Shown here piece after piece: positions 26,859 through 36,520 of a stretch of 55,142 bases of DNA. Origin of the DNA: Chitinophagaceae bacterium UBA2375. Lineage in GTDB: Bacteria > Bacteroidota > Bacteroidia > Chitinophagales > Chitinophagaceae. Below the pieces are notes generated by a model. It was not told where the DNA came from and searched no databases. It saw only the letters and a list, made by a program, of their open reading frames with translations. The stretch spans positions 1 to 55,142 of the forward strand of contig DDTB01000035.1 in the NCBI GenBank assembly GCA_002343985.1, written 5' to 3'. The translations under genes and the position numbers were made by a program. The first letter of the stretch is position 1, and each line of letters opens with the position of its first letter.

Positions 26859-27623
26859 ATGAAGAAAACGATCCTCATTACAGGCGCCAGCTCCGGCATT
26901 GGTGAAGCCTGCGCCCACGCTTTTGCAGCGGCAGGCCACCAAATTATCATCACAGCCAGGCGACAGGATTTACTGGATGCGCTGGCCGAAAAATTAGAAT
27001 CGGCATATCATGTAAAAATACTGCCCCTATGCTTCGACGTTAGTAAGCGCGAGGAAGTGTTCAACTGTTTAAGCAAGCTTCCCGAAGCATGGCAGGATAT
27101 TGATATACTCATTAACAATGCCGGCCTGGCATTGGGCAGGGATCCGTTTGATAAAGCCAGCATCGATGATTGGGATACAATGATGCATACCAATGTGGAT
27201 GGATTATTGTACGTGAGCAGGGCTGTTTTGCCGTACATGATCAGTCGAAAAAAGGGCCATATCATCAATATTGGCTCTATTGCAGGGAAGCAGGTGTATG
27301 AAAACGGAAATGTGTATTGTGCCAGCAAGGCCGCTGTTGACTCCATCAGCCAATCGATGAGGATCGACCTCCTGCCTCATGGTATTAAAGTGACGGGCAT
27401 ACACCCCGGGGCCGTTGAAACCAATTTTTCGCTGGTTCGGTTTAAAGGTGATGCCGGTAAAGCGTCAGCCGCATACCAGGGCTACATACCCCTAAGCGCA
27501 AAAGACGTGGCAGATACCGTTTTCTATTGCGCCAGCTTGCCTGGGCATGTTTGTATCAATGACCTGACCATAACCTGCCTGCAACAGGCTGATGCCATTT
27601 ATTTCTATAAAAATCAGGGTTGA
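26859..27623 (+). CDS. SDR-family NAD(P)-dependent oxidoreductase (YdfG-like)
   Basis: A 254-residue classical short-chain dehydrogenase. It has the Rossmann motif TGASSGIG (residues ~8-15), NNAG near residue 83, the catalytic Ser in INIGSIAG and the YxxxK motif in VYCASKAAVD near residue 149, and PGAVETNF. It resembles serine/3-hydroxy acid dehydrogenases of the YdfG group; the substrate is not certain. I start it at the ATG at 26859; the 15 residues encoded upstream overlap the terminator and have no family similarity. A TATTTTG sequence ends 4 bases before this ATG. Confidence 0.93.
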   Translation: MKKTILITGASSGIGEACAHAFAAAGHQIIITARRQDLLDALAEKLESAYHVKILPLCFDVSKREEVFNCLSKLPEAWQDIDILINNAGLALGRDPFDKASIDDWDTMMHTNVDGLLYVSRAVLPYMISRKKGHIINIGSIAGKQVYENGNVYCASKAAVDSISQSMRIDLLPHGIKVTGIHPGAVETNFSLVRFKGDAGKASAAYQGYIPLSAKDVADTVFYCASLPGHVCINDLTITCLQQADAIYFYKNQG

Positions 27624-27734
27624 AATCTTATTCATTCCGGATAACATACAATAAATGAGGCAATTGGGCGTTTTTTACCCGTTAAGGAGTACCTGAACAG
27701 CAATTTCGGGTATTTCAACGCCAAACAATTGTCT

Positions 27735-28214
27735 ATGAAATCCAAACCATTCGCCTTACTTATTTGCAGTTTTCTGCTGTTTTCGGGCCTGAGCCAGGCG
27801 CAAAACGTAATCAGGCAGGTGCCTTGCACCAATGACGTGATGATGCGACAAGCCGATAGTGTTAAAGAGATCATGTCGCGCCAGGGATTTGTGGTGGTGA
27901 AAGAAGCCTCCATGACCATGGAAAGTGAATATGAGATGCCGGTGATCGTACCGTTAAATGAAGGAAGCTGGTACCAGTTTGTATTCATTGGAGATATCAG
28001 TTCGAAATTGTACGAGGTACGCATGTACGATTGGAATGAAAAACAGGTAGCCTATGAAAAGAAGATGTGGGGTGATGTGGATGGCAATGTAATCAGCTTT
28101 TCATACATACCGAAATTCAGCGAGTACCACATGATGAAACCGGTACAGGTGAATAAAAGAAAGAAAAATGAACTCTGCGGCTATGTGATGCTGCTGAAAA
28201 AAGTACAACAATAG
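27735..28214 (+). CDS. Exported protein of unknown function
   Basis: A 159-residue protein that I do not recognise. The signal peptide (MKSKPFALLICSFLLFSGLSQAQ, here given only as residues 1-22 or so) is followed by a mature part with a CTNDVMMRQADSVKEIM helix and beta-rich segments (YQFVFIGDISSKLYEVRMY; DGNVISFSYIPKFSEYH). The pattern suggests a small periplasmic protein. The ATG at 27735 is preferred over a TTG two codons upstream because it begins the basic signal-peptide n-region. A bidirectional hairpin follows the stop. Confidence 0.65.
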   Translation: MKSKPFALLICSFLLFSGLSQAQNVIRQVPCTNDVMMRQADSVKEIMSRQGFVVVKEASMTMESEYEMPVIVPLNEGSWYQFVFIGDISSKLYEVRMYDWNEKQVAYEKKMWGDVDGNVISFSYIPKFSEYHMMKPVQVNKRKKNELCGYVMLLKKVQQ

Positions 28215-28250
28215 TTTTTTTTCATAACGCAAACCCCCTACAAAAAAACG

Positions 28251-28275
28251 CCCCGCATCGCGGGGTATTTTTTTT
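28251..28275. terminator. Bidirectional terminator between unknown gene and sprA
   Basis: CCCCGC (28251-28256) and GCGGGG (28260-28265) form a 6-bp stem with an ATC loop. An A-run lies before it and a T-run after it, so it can end transcription from either side. Confidence 0.75.
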
Positions 28276-28319
28276 CTGAGATGCCAGCACAATTGTATGC
28301 GATAAGGATTTGAAGTAAG

Positions 28320-28452
28320 ACCAATTTGATATCATGGTCATTTCAATATCAAGACCACCATGAAATAGTGGGTTTGTATTGTGCGACCCCGAAGGGGTCG
28401 AATATGATTTGATAATCAAAAATTGCATGGATATCAATACGTCCATAAACAA
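28320..28452. repeat. REP-like intergenic element with perfect hairpin
   Basis: The core is a perfect 7-bp stem with 3-base loop: CGACCCC (28384-28390), GAA, GGGGTCG (28394-28400). Around it are weaker inverted repeats, such as CATGGT/ACCATG near 28334-28363 and TTTGATAATCAAA near 28407-28419. There is no T-tract, so it is not a terminator. The hairpin sequence resembles short GACCCCGAAGGGGTC elements scattered between genes in many Bacteroidota. Copies elsewhere in this genome cannot be checked from this window. Confidence 0.5.
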
Positions 28453-28467
28453 TTATCATCCCCTTAA

Positions 28468-31400
28468 TTAAGGCTGCAATGAAATCCTTAACTGTACACC
28501 GGCGCGGGTATTGGTTGTAGGCGCGCTGGATGAAATATATGGCTTTACTTTACGCTGATCAAAGAAGAGTTTGATGTTCACCCGGTTGCTCAGGAAATAG
28601 TCAATGGTCGGACTAATGGTTATTTCCTTGCTACCGCCTGTCGCGAAATTATTATCCTGGTCAAGGCGGCTGTTTGCAGTAACGTTATCGCGTATGCGCA
28701 AATCAAGCCTGAAATTGATCTCATTATCCAGCTTACCCGTTTGATTCTTACTCAGGAATTTCGGCAGTTTCAAACCACCCAGCAATTTCATGCCGCGCTT
28801 GCGGTAGCCTGCACCAATAATGAATTCCGTGCTCCTAACTTCACTCAACTGGAAATCAAATAAACTTAAGCTCAACTGCCTAGACTTGGCATACTCGAAC
28901 TTAGCCTGTAACTGGTTGGTGAACATCATGTCAAAACCAATCAAAGGAGAGAACTGCTCCTGTATGCTCACATTGGGAACCAGGAAATAAGGCACAAAAT
29001 TCTTAGATACGGTATCGTAAAATGAAGGGTACCCAAACTGTGACACATCCTGGTAAAGCAGGGCTGATGTAAACCCGTTCATACTTAACCCACCGGTGTA
29101 TCCATGAGATATGCTGAAGTTGGTGAAAATTTTCTCCAATCCCTTAATGCGGTTTATGCCATTATAATCAAGTTTCCAGTTTGGCCTTGGAATGATGGCT
29201 TTGAATGGATTCGAGCGGATATTCGGATTGTTCTGACGGATCAAGCCAACCTTATTTGGATCCTGACCGGTGTACGCGGCAATGAATGATGGGATCAATA
29301 CATCCACCGCATATTTTCCATAACCATAATAATATCCATCCGCACCAATAGGCTGGCCATTGCTGTAAGGGTTTGCCTTACCCAGGCGTTCAGACAAAAT
29401 CACCCTGTAGTTCTCAAATGTTTTAAAGGTTTGCGAAACCCGGTTCGGGTCAAACTTTCCAAACAGCGTTTTAAACGCTATATATGATACATCAAAACTA
29501 CCCCCTGTATATGGGCTTAGGTGTTTGAATGATGGGTTAAGGCCCAATGCCGTGGTATCAATGAACTTAAAGGTTTCACTGTAATTTTTTGAGAACGATT
29601 TATTAAGGTTAATCGTAATCGTTAGGTCGCGCACCGGTTCCAACTGGGCCGACAACGTCAACCGTTGTTCATAGTTTTGCTGGAAGAGCGCGTTGAAATT
29701 GCTGTCCCTCGTCATCAACCCTTCCCTGGCCTTTCTGTTCAGCCAGGAAGTGTCTGGCTGGCGCCCAAGGATGAAATCAAAACCCGGAGCCATGCTTCGG
29801 AAGTTCTGTCCAAAGAAACGGGTACTATCCATATAACCTGGCAGGCGGGTATTGCCTGTTTCAGATAAAGAGAAATTCACCTGCTTCACGCTTGTGAGCA
29901 ATTTGCCAAATATCCTCGCACCGGTTCCGAGGTAAGGCACCGCGCCCTTATCCACGATGCGTTTGGTGCGCAATACTTTCTTACCGCTCTTGAGTAACAC
30001 AGAGTCTTTCACTTTCGTAATGCGGCTCTTCCAACGGTCCTTATCTTCCGCCTTAGATGCCACATCCAGTTGCTTCAGCCATTTAGATTTCTGGTACAAC
30101 CTGGTGAGGTCCATTTGCACGGTGGCTTCTTTCTGCACGCCGTTCTCGATGATATTACCCAATTCCACAGCCAGCCTTGACGCGCCGATCCAACGGTAAT
30201 TCGCCTGGTATTTCAGGTTTACGGTTGTCCAGTCTAACAATGGCAATTTATTCGTTGGGACCGTGTATGAGAAGTTCGCGGTTTGATTGAACAATGTGTT
30301 TCGTCCGCCCTTGATAAAGTTCCTCCAAACAGAATCCTTTTTCAATTTATTATCCAGCCTGCCAAACGGTTCATCAATCCTTGAGTTATTCGTGGCTGTG
30401 TAATCGAAGTTGATGGATCGGGTTAAGTTCCAGCGCATGATATAATCGCGCTGCATGGTGAAATACTTGTCGTATGTTTCCGGAATCTGGTATTTTGAAG
30501 TACCGATGCTGCGCGGCCTGATGGCGCCAAACTGCCTGCTGATATCGGCCCTGAAACTCAACTGTGAAGGCACAAGGTTGAAATTAAAATCCTTTACGAG
30601 GTCGAACCATTTTGTTTTTGTTTTCTTGAAATACTTTTTAAATGGCTCAATATATTTTGGCTGTGGCGAGAAATTATATCCAATCGCCCCCCTGTGCCGC
30701 GTGACTTCATTGTTTTCAATCAGTGGGCTATGGCTGACCGTTTGAATGAATGAGTAGCTCAGGTCAATATTTTCTATGTCATAAATCTTAGGCTTCTTAT
30801 CATTTGTTTTGTTCTTACGCACATTGGTAAAATTCAATGTCTTTACGGATGTAAAGTCAACAGCCGCATTACGGATCGAATCCCTTTGCTCCCTTGTTTG
30901 CGCATCGCGGATTTTATCTTTCAACTTGATATCCTGGTCGTAAGGATCGTATTCCGGCCTGCTCACCGTTTGTGAATAACTGGCATATACAGGTATGGAT
31001 AACCCTGTTTTCTTTGGCAGCAGCTTGCCGAGCTCCAGGTTGGCCGCAACGTCAAACTGCAGGAAATTATCCCGGTAACGTTCATTGGCACGTTGTTCCA
31101 AAGTACCAAAACCCTGGGTATGCATATTGGCTGAAACCGATAAGGTACCCAGGTCGGCAAGGTTCATATCTACCCTTCCCAATGCAGCCCAGCCGCCTTC
31201 TTCATCTATCGACGACAACCTTAATTCATTCACCCAAACTTGTCCGCATGCATTAGTGGCTTTTGTATTTTCCAAACCAATCAGGATGCCGCGTATCTCT
31301 CCCAGGTTCGGGTTACCCATTACCGAGTACACATGGCCGTTAGCCTGCAGCTGGCGGAATATTTGTGAGAGCGAAGCGGACGAAACGTTTCTTGCCTGTT

Positions 31401-34400
31401 TGAGTTTTGTCAGGGCGTTAAGATCAAGATCGAGCGAGTTGAGCGGGTTCCAGAGCGTATCATTATAAGCATCTGAATCCGGGTTGAGGTTAACCGACAA
31501 CGGCGTTTTAATCAATGGTATCCTGATTTCATAATAGTTGTTTACGAAATCGGTTCCCAGCCTCACAATGGCAGTCAGGTCGCGGTCGTTGAATGAATTC
31601 GCGGGGAAAGCGGCTTCTTCGGCATGGATGTACATCGACAAACGCTTGAACTGGCGCAAATCGCGGTTAGCAAATGTCTGGAAAACACCCTTGGCTTCAT
31701 TGCGTGGCAGGTTGCAGAAGACAAGGCTCATCGCTTGTTCATTCTGCAATAAGTTTACACCGTTATTGCTCAGCGTTTGTACACGCTGAATTTCACGCGG
31801 CGTGCGGTAAGGTAATGGGACACGTTTATCATTCTCCTCAATGTTCACGGCTTCTACATTAAATGTTGTGCCCTGTGTGGTCTGCGTATAGTTTCCTGTG
31901 GTATCGATCTGGTACTGGAACTTACGCCAGATATTACGAGTCAGTTGCAGCAATCCAAAACGCAGCACCACGGAATCGGAGAAATCGGTGGTATACATGC
32001 GGATGAACCGGATGGATTTGAAATCGGGGATATTGCCCACTTTATTTTCATAACTGCCAATAGGTATCCTGAACTGGTACCAGGTTTCATTCCTTGTAGT
32101 GCCGTTCACGAGGTTCACGGGAACCACTTTTTTATCTACGATGAAATTTGTACCGATCGTCATTTCCGGTGCCGACGCGGGTTTCAGGTCAACCGAGTAC
32201 TGGAAATATTCTTCAATTTCATTCAACGTATTATCGCGGTTCAGGTCCTCTGTATCAGGGTACAATGTAGCGGCCGATGTAAACTCGCCACCGGTATTGA
32301 TCGGCGAGTTGCCATCAGGGTTGTTGAAGTTTTTATACCGCGCCAAAATACCATCGGATGAACTGAATGCCGCATCGCGGTAGTTGCGGTAATTATCGCT
32401 GGAAGGATCGCGCAGCGCATCCTGGTATATGCGTGATCCAGTACCAAAATTCGCAGCGAGAACATCAAGGTATGACTGGCGTTTTGTTCTTTCGTTTTCA
32501 TCGTTCAAACCATCAAAACCAATATCCTGGAACAACCTGTCTTCAGGGATATTACTGAAAGCGTTTGTTACCTGGATAGGGTTGCGCGGCACTTTGCCCC
32601 AGATGGTGGTATCTTCAGGCGATGGCGCGTTAGGCGTGTTTAACCCATTCTCATAAAAACGACGGCCATCTTTCAAAACATCTTCTGAAATATTTCCCAG
32701 GTTGAAATATAGTTTACCGCCCGATGAGTTGCCGATATTGGGCCTGTTGGGCGTTTCAATAAAGGGATCCTGCACCCAAAACTCAATGAATTCGATATTG
32801 CTGGTTTCAAAATCAGTTTGATCAAGCGCGCGCATCAAACCGCCGAATTTGGACTTAGGGTTCACGAAACGGCCGTTGGCGTTAATTTTTGAAGGATCGT
32901 TCTCAAAATTGTAAGGGCCTTTTTCCTCAGGATAATAGGCCAGGTCGAATGTGATCAACTGGCTCTCGCCAAAACCTGTTGTCCGCTGAGGGAAAATTTC
33001 CTTTTGATATACCTGCCTTACCCTTGGATCACTCAATTCCTCCCTGGAATCAATAGGGTTATTCGGGCCATTGATTTGTTGCAATGCCTGTTCGATCTGG
33101 TACCAGGCCAATTTGGCCCTGCTCTTGCCATAATCAAGGTTATTACTGACGGCAGCTTCAGGGAATAATATATTTCCGTTGCGGTCGGTTGCGCCCACCG
33201 GCGTGGAGGCCAGCGCCCAACTGATCAAAGGGAAGCGCAGGTCGATGCCTGATTTGCTTCCTTCAAAATCATCGATATATACCAATCCATTCTCTCCCCT
33301 TCCAATTTGTGGCGCATGCCCGGGCTTAAGCGCCGCCGCTTCCGCGTAAACATTGATGGAAGATGGCGCAGTAGTGCTATAAAAAGGAAGCTTGTCCAGC
33401 AATTTCGTCAGCCTTGGCATTTCCTTCCGGTAATTCACATCAAGACCATACATGGTATTGCGGATGGGGTCTTCGTTGTAATTTACTTTGGTAAAGAATG
33501 GACGCTCTCCCAACCGCACAATTGAACCGCCAATTGATAATTGTTCCTTGATGGTATTCTTCGCGAGGTAATCGAGGCGCAGGCCCAGGTAATTTCTTTG
33601 TTGTAATCCAAAAGTGGCGTTGTTTTCAAAGTTCACCTGCACGGGCAATCCGGCGTTCAGGATAGCCTGGTTGGTCATCTTTATGGTGCCGAGGTCATAA
33701 TTGATATCATAGTCTACGCCTTCCTGTAAGGTCCTGCCCCCAGCCGTTACCGTTACTGACCCCCTGGGGATATTATACCCGATGCTGATTTCGGAAGACC
33801 CGGATGTTTTTGCCAGGCCTTTCAATACAAAACGGTTGAGGTTGGGGTACTGTTGCGCGACCGCCTTAATGGAGTCGTACAATGCATAGAACAAAGTGTC
33901 CTTAGCGGTAGCAGGTACCGAGTTATAGATCTGCGTCGCAAGGTCACGCCCAAATGGTTCCAATACCGGGAACATGACCCTGCTGAACTGCGAGTTTACG
34001 GTAAAGCCCTCCACAAAGTCAAACACACCATCCGGTTGCGGGTCAAGCTGGTTATTCAGGCGATCGAGGTTGATGAGGGAGATGATGGGCGCGCCCTGGT
34101 TTTTATCGCCAAATGGGAAATAACGTTTCTCACCCAGGCCTGGTTCCTGGTACAATACATCCAGCTTGAAATCTGAGGGTGATAATTGTCCGTACCCGAT
34201 GGTGTAGACATTCTTCATCATTAGTTGCCAGATTGGCAAGCTGGTGCGCTGCGATGTAGCTTTCAGCAATTTCAGGAAAAGCACTTTTTGTGTAGCGGAA
34301 GAACTATCCGGTGGCACATCCTGCGAAAATTCACCAACCTGGTAAACACGGCCGTTATACGAATATTGAAAAGCCACTGCCAATACCTCATCCGTTTGCA

Positions 34401-35787
34401 GGGGCTGGCTCAACGACAGCATACCCACTTGCCGGTTATAGATATATTGTGTGGAATCAAGTTTGCGCGCGAATGTTTTTTCAAAATCCTGCACCGGGCT
34501 TAAGCCAAGGTTGCGCAGGTTATTAAACACCAAAGCCGGGTTGCGGGCATCCGGTTGTCCAAGTACTTTGCTGTATAAATCGTTATTGCCGTTTGCGGGA
34601 ATGGCGGAACCTGTCAATACATTCACCAACGGCGGCTGCAAAAAAGGATTTGTTTCTGCGAGGTCCATCAACCCAACAATATCCCGTGTTTCCGTAGTAG
34701 TTCCGTTCCGGTTGGTAACCCATACTTCAAGTCGGAGTACCTGCACCGGGCTTGTGATTGCCGGCAGGTTCTGCATGACTTTATTATAATTGTCTTTAAA
34801 ATAAGTTGACAACAGGAAGTGCCTGTTTTCTTCATATTCATCAGCCTTTAACAGGAAAGGTTGGGAAGCCGCGCCGCCCTGCAGGTTCACCGATTGCCGT
34901 TGAGATTTTTGGTTGGCGATTACACCGGTCACAAAGAGTTTACCAAACTGCAATTGGGTTTTGATACCAAATAATTGTTGCGCGCCCGGGATCAATGTTC
35001 CCCTGGCCGGGAAGTTTACGTTACCTGCTTCAAATCGTTTCAGGATTTCATCATCCTTACCCGTATAATCCAGTTTCAGTTGATTATCAAGGTCGAAATT
35101 GGCCAGTGTATTATAGTTGATGGGAAATTTCAGTTTGTCGCCAATGCTGGCATTTACATTCAACTGTGTATTCATGTTGAAATCAAGCCCGCCATTCCTC
35201 CGGGCCCTTTCCGGCAAGGTGGGGTTGTCGATGCGCTGGCCCTGGTATCCGGCCATAATGTCTACATTACCCTGTGGACTGATATCAATCTTGCCTGTAC
35301 CGAAAAGCCGGTTAAACAGGTTATCTGTCAGTGATAATTTAGGTTTCAGGAATTTACCCCTGTTCAGTATGCTGGTAGTATTGGAGCGGCGTTGGAAATA
35401 TTCCACTTCCGACTGCCTATACCTCATTTGCCAGTATTCTTCAAAAGAATAGGATGTGGGGGTACGATAATACCTGTCACCTACTTTTTCGTATAGGATA
35501 TAGCGGCGTGTATCCGGGTCATATACTACTGAATCGGTGATGTTGGAGGGTGACCGTAGGTCGAATGGGCTGCCATAACCCGAAGAAAGCCCGTCTCCTC
35601 TCCTGTCGTGGATGGGGAATCGTAAGCTATCGGATAAATTTGGGGGAATGGTATCTTGCTGACTATATGCATAAGGGTGGTTACCGGCATCGGCATCATT
35701 AGCCGCCAGCAAGCCCAAAAGCAAGAAAGCCATTGAAATACAACAAGTTAATGTTGTATGAAAGAGGCGATTCCGTCTTACAAACAT
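28468..35787 (-). CDS. sprA: SprA/Sov, outer-membrane translocon of the type IX secretion system
   Basis: A 2439-residue protein, the typical giant size of SprA. The signal peptide spans residues ~1-35 (CISMAFLLLGLLAAND). SprA forms the 36-strand outer-membrane channel through which T9SS cargo passes. The sequence is beta-rich and aromatic throughout, with family-like segments such as NGLVYIDDFEGSKSGIDLR near residue 850, DISPQGNVDIMAGYQGQ near residue 160, and the C-terminal barrel end NTRAGVQLRISLQP. It lies 28 bases downstream of ruvA; a ruvA-sprA linkage is common in Bacteroidota. No frameshift is seen over 7.3 kb. Confidence 0.95.
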   Translation of the reverse strand: MFVRRNRLFHTTLTCCISMAFLLLGLLAANDADAGNHPYAYSQQDTIPPNLSDSLRFPIHDRRGDGLSSGYGSPFDLRSPSNITDSVVYDPDTRRYILYEKVGDRYYRTPTSYSFEEYWQMRYRQSEVEYFQRRSNTTSILNRGKFLKPKLSLTDNLFNRLFGTGKIDISPQGNVDIMAGYQGQRIDNPTLPERARRNGGLDFNMNTQLNVNASIGDKLKFPINYNTLANFDLDNQLKLDYTGKDDEILKRFEAGNVNFPARGTLIPGAQQLFGIKTQLQFGKLFVTGVIANQKSQRQSVNLQGGAASQPFLLKADEYEENRHFLLSTYFKDNYNKVMQNLPAITSPVQVLRLEVWVTNRNGTTTETRDIVGLMDLAETNPFLQPPLVNVLTGSAIPANGNNDLYSKVLGQPDARNPALVFNNLRNLGLSPVQDFEKTFARKLDSTQYIYNRQVGMLSLSQPLQTDEVLAVAFQYSYNGRVYQVGEFSQDVPPDSSSATQKVLFLKLLKATSQRTSLPIWQLMMKNVYTIGYGQLSPSDFKLDVLYQEPGLGEKRYFPFGDKNQGAPIISLINLDRLNNQLDPQPDGVFDFVEGFTVNSQFSRVMFPVLEPFGRDLATQIYNSVPATAKDTLFYALYDSIKAVAQQYPNLNRFVLKGLAKTSGSSEISIGYNIPRGSVTVTAGGRTLQEGVDYDINYDLGTIKMTNQAILNAGLPVQVNFENNATFGLQQRNYLGLRLDYLAKNTIKEQLSIGGSIVRLGERPFFTKVNYNEDPIRNTMYGLDVNYRKEMPRLTKLLDKLPFYSTTAPSSINVYAEAAALKPGHAPQIGRGENGLVYIDDFEGSKSGIDLRFPLISWALASTPVGATDRNGNILFPEAAVSNNLDYGKSRAKLAWYQIEQALQQINGPNNPIDSREELSDPRVRQVYQKEIFPQRTTGFGESQLITFDLAYYPEEKGPYNFENDPSKINANGRFVNPKSKFGGLMRALDQTDFETSNIEFIEFWVQDPFIETPNRPNIGNSSGGKLYFNLGNISEDVLKDGRRFYENGLNTPNAPSPEDTTIWGKVPRNPIQVTNAFSNIPEDRLFQDIGFDGLNDENERTKRQSYLDVLAANFGTGSRIYQDALRDPSSDNYRNYRDAAFSSSDGILARYKNFNNPDGNSPINTGGEFTSAATLYPDTEDLNRDNTLNEIEEYFQYSVDLKPASAPEMTIGTNFIVDKKVVPVNLVNGTTRNETWYQFRIPIGSYENKVGNIPDFKSIRFIRMYTTDFSDSVVLRFGLLQLTRNIWRKFQYQIDTTGNYTQTTQGTTFNVEAVNIEENDKRVPLPYRTPREIQRVQTLSNNGVNLLQNEQAMSLVFCNLPRNEAKGVFQTFANRDLRQFKRLSMYIHAEEAAFPANSFNDRDLTAIVRLGTDFVNNYYEIRIPLIKTPLSVNLNPDSDAYNDTLWNPLNSLDLDLNALTKLKQARNVSSASLSQIFRQLQANGHVYSVMGNPNLGEIRGILIGLENTKATNACGQVWVNELRLSSIDEEGGWAALGRVDMNLADLGTLSVSANMHTQGFGTLEQRANERYRDNFLQFDVAANLELGKLLPKKTGLSIPVYASYSQTVSRPEYDPYDQDIKLKDKIRDAQTREQRDSIRNAAVDFTSVKTLNFTNVRKNKTNDKKPKIYDIENIDLSYSFIQTVSHSPLIENNEVTRHRGAIGYNFSPQPKYIEPFKKYFKKTKTKWFDLVKDFNFNLVPSQLSFRADISRQFGAIRPRSIGTSKYQIPETYDKYFTMQRDYIMRWNLTRSINFDYTATNNSRIDEPFGRLDNKLKKDSVWRNFIKGGRNTLFNQTANFSYTVPTNKLPLLDWTTVNLKYQANYRWIGASRLAVELGNIIENGVQKEATVQMDLTRLYQKSKWLKQLDVASKAEDKDRWKSRITKVKDSVLLKSGKKVLRTKRIVDKGAVPYLGTGARIFGKLLTSVKQVNFSLSETGNTRLPGYMDSTRFFGQNFRSMAPGFDFILGRQPDTSWLNRKAREGLMTRDSNFNALFQQNYEQRLTLSAQLEPVRDLTITINLNKSFSKNYSETFKFIDTTALGLNPSFKHLSPYTGGSFDVSYIAFKTLFGKFDPNRVSQTFKTFENYRVILSERLGKANPYSNGQPIGADGYYYGYGKYAVDVLIPSFIAAYTGQDPNKVGLIRQNNPNIRSNPFKAIIPRPNWKLDYNGINRIKGLEKIFTNFSISHGYTGGLSMNGFTSALLYQDVSQFGYPSFYDTVSKNFVPYFLVPNVSIQEQFSPLIGFDMMFTNQLQAKFEYAKSRQLSLSLFDFQLSEVRSTEFIIGAGYRKRGMKLLGGLKLPKFLSKNQTGKLDNEINFRLDLRIRDNVTANSRLDQDNNFATGGSKEITISPTIDYFLSNRVNIKLFFDQRKVKPYISSSAPTTNTRAGVQLRISLQP

Positions 35788-35815
35788 TCAGCAAGTCAGT
35801 TAAAGTAGAATTCTC

Positions 35816-36400
35816 TCAAATGGCTTGTAGGGCTTTTTTTATTAATACTTCCAACTGTTTAGTTCCCGGCTCTGTACGCAAAACTTTCTGAATGGCGGTT
35901 TCTGCCTGTTGCCTGGATATTCCAAGGGCCGACAAAGCAGTTAACGCATCCTGCTGTAAACTATTGCCCGTTATCGTTGTTATATCCGATGCGGGCGCAT
36001 GTTTCAACAACTTGTCTTTCAGCTCCAGAACCAACCTTTCAGCTGTTTTTTTGCCAATCCCTTTGACGGATTCAAGGAGTTTGACATTTTGTTCCAGTAC
36101 TGCTTGCTGAATGTCTGCGGGCCTGAGTGTAGACAACATCATACGCGCAGTTGCTGCACCCACCCCCGAAACAGCTATCAGGAGCAAAAAAATATCCTTT
36201 TCCTGGCGGTCAGCGAAGCCAAAAAGGGCATTTCCGTCTTCTTTAACCTGCCAGTAAGTATAGAGCCGGCCTTCATCCAGTTGCCGGATTGCCTCATACG
36301 TATGTAAGCTGATATTTACTTCATAACCAACGCCATGTACATCCAGGTAGACAAGGGCCGGAGATTTATATGTAAATTTTCCTTGCAGATAAGCCAACAT
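35816..36400 (-). CDS. ruvA: Holliday junction branch migration protein RuvA
   Basis: A 194-residue RuvA that binds four-way DNA junctions and recruits the RuvB motor. Domain I is the OB fold (YLQGKFTYKSPALVYLDVHGVGYEVNI; YTYWQVKEDGNALFGF). Domain II has two HhH motifs (LLLIAVSGVGAATARMML; LLESVKGIGKKTAERLVLELKDK). Domain III is the short RuvB-interacting helix bundle (DALTALSALGISRQQAETAI). It has normal length, lies upstream of sprA on the same strand and is divergent from fabH. Confidence 0.96.
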   Translation of the reverse strand: MLAYLQGKFTYKSPALVYLDVHGVGYEVNISLHTYEAIRQLDEGRLYTYWQVKEDGNALFGFADRQEKDIFLLLIAVSGVGAATARMMLSTLRPADIQQAVLEQNVKLLESVKGIGKKTAERLVLELKDKLLKHAPASDITTITGNSLQQDALTALSALGISRQQAETAIQKVLRTEPGTKQLEVLIKKALQAI

Positions 36401-36520
36401 AACTAAAAATGAGCCGATAGCGAAAATAAGGATTATTTTACAGCTCCCATCAAAAAAGACAAGATTGAATTTTACATTACTTTTATACCCTTAAACAGGA
36501 ATTCAACAAAATATCAGTTC

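Noticed and set aside
28222..28452. A 76-residue minus-strand ORF before sprA
   Set aside because: It spans the terminator and the REP-like hairpin, has no coding character and no family-like motif.
31945..32361. A 138-residue plus-strand ORF inside sprA
   Set aside because: It lies wholly within the well-supported sprA frame on the other strand; its translation has no recognisable domain.
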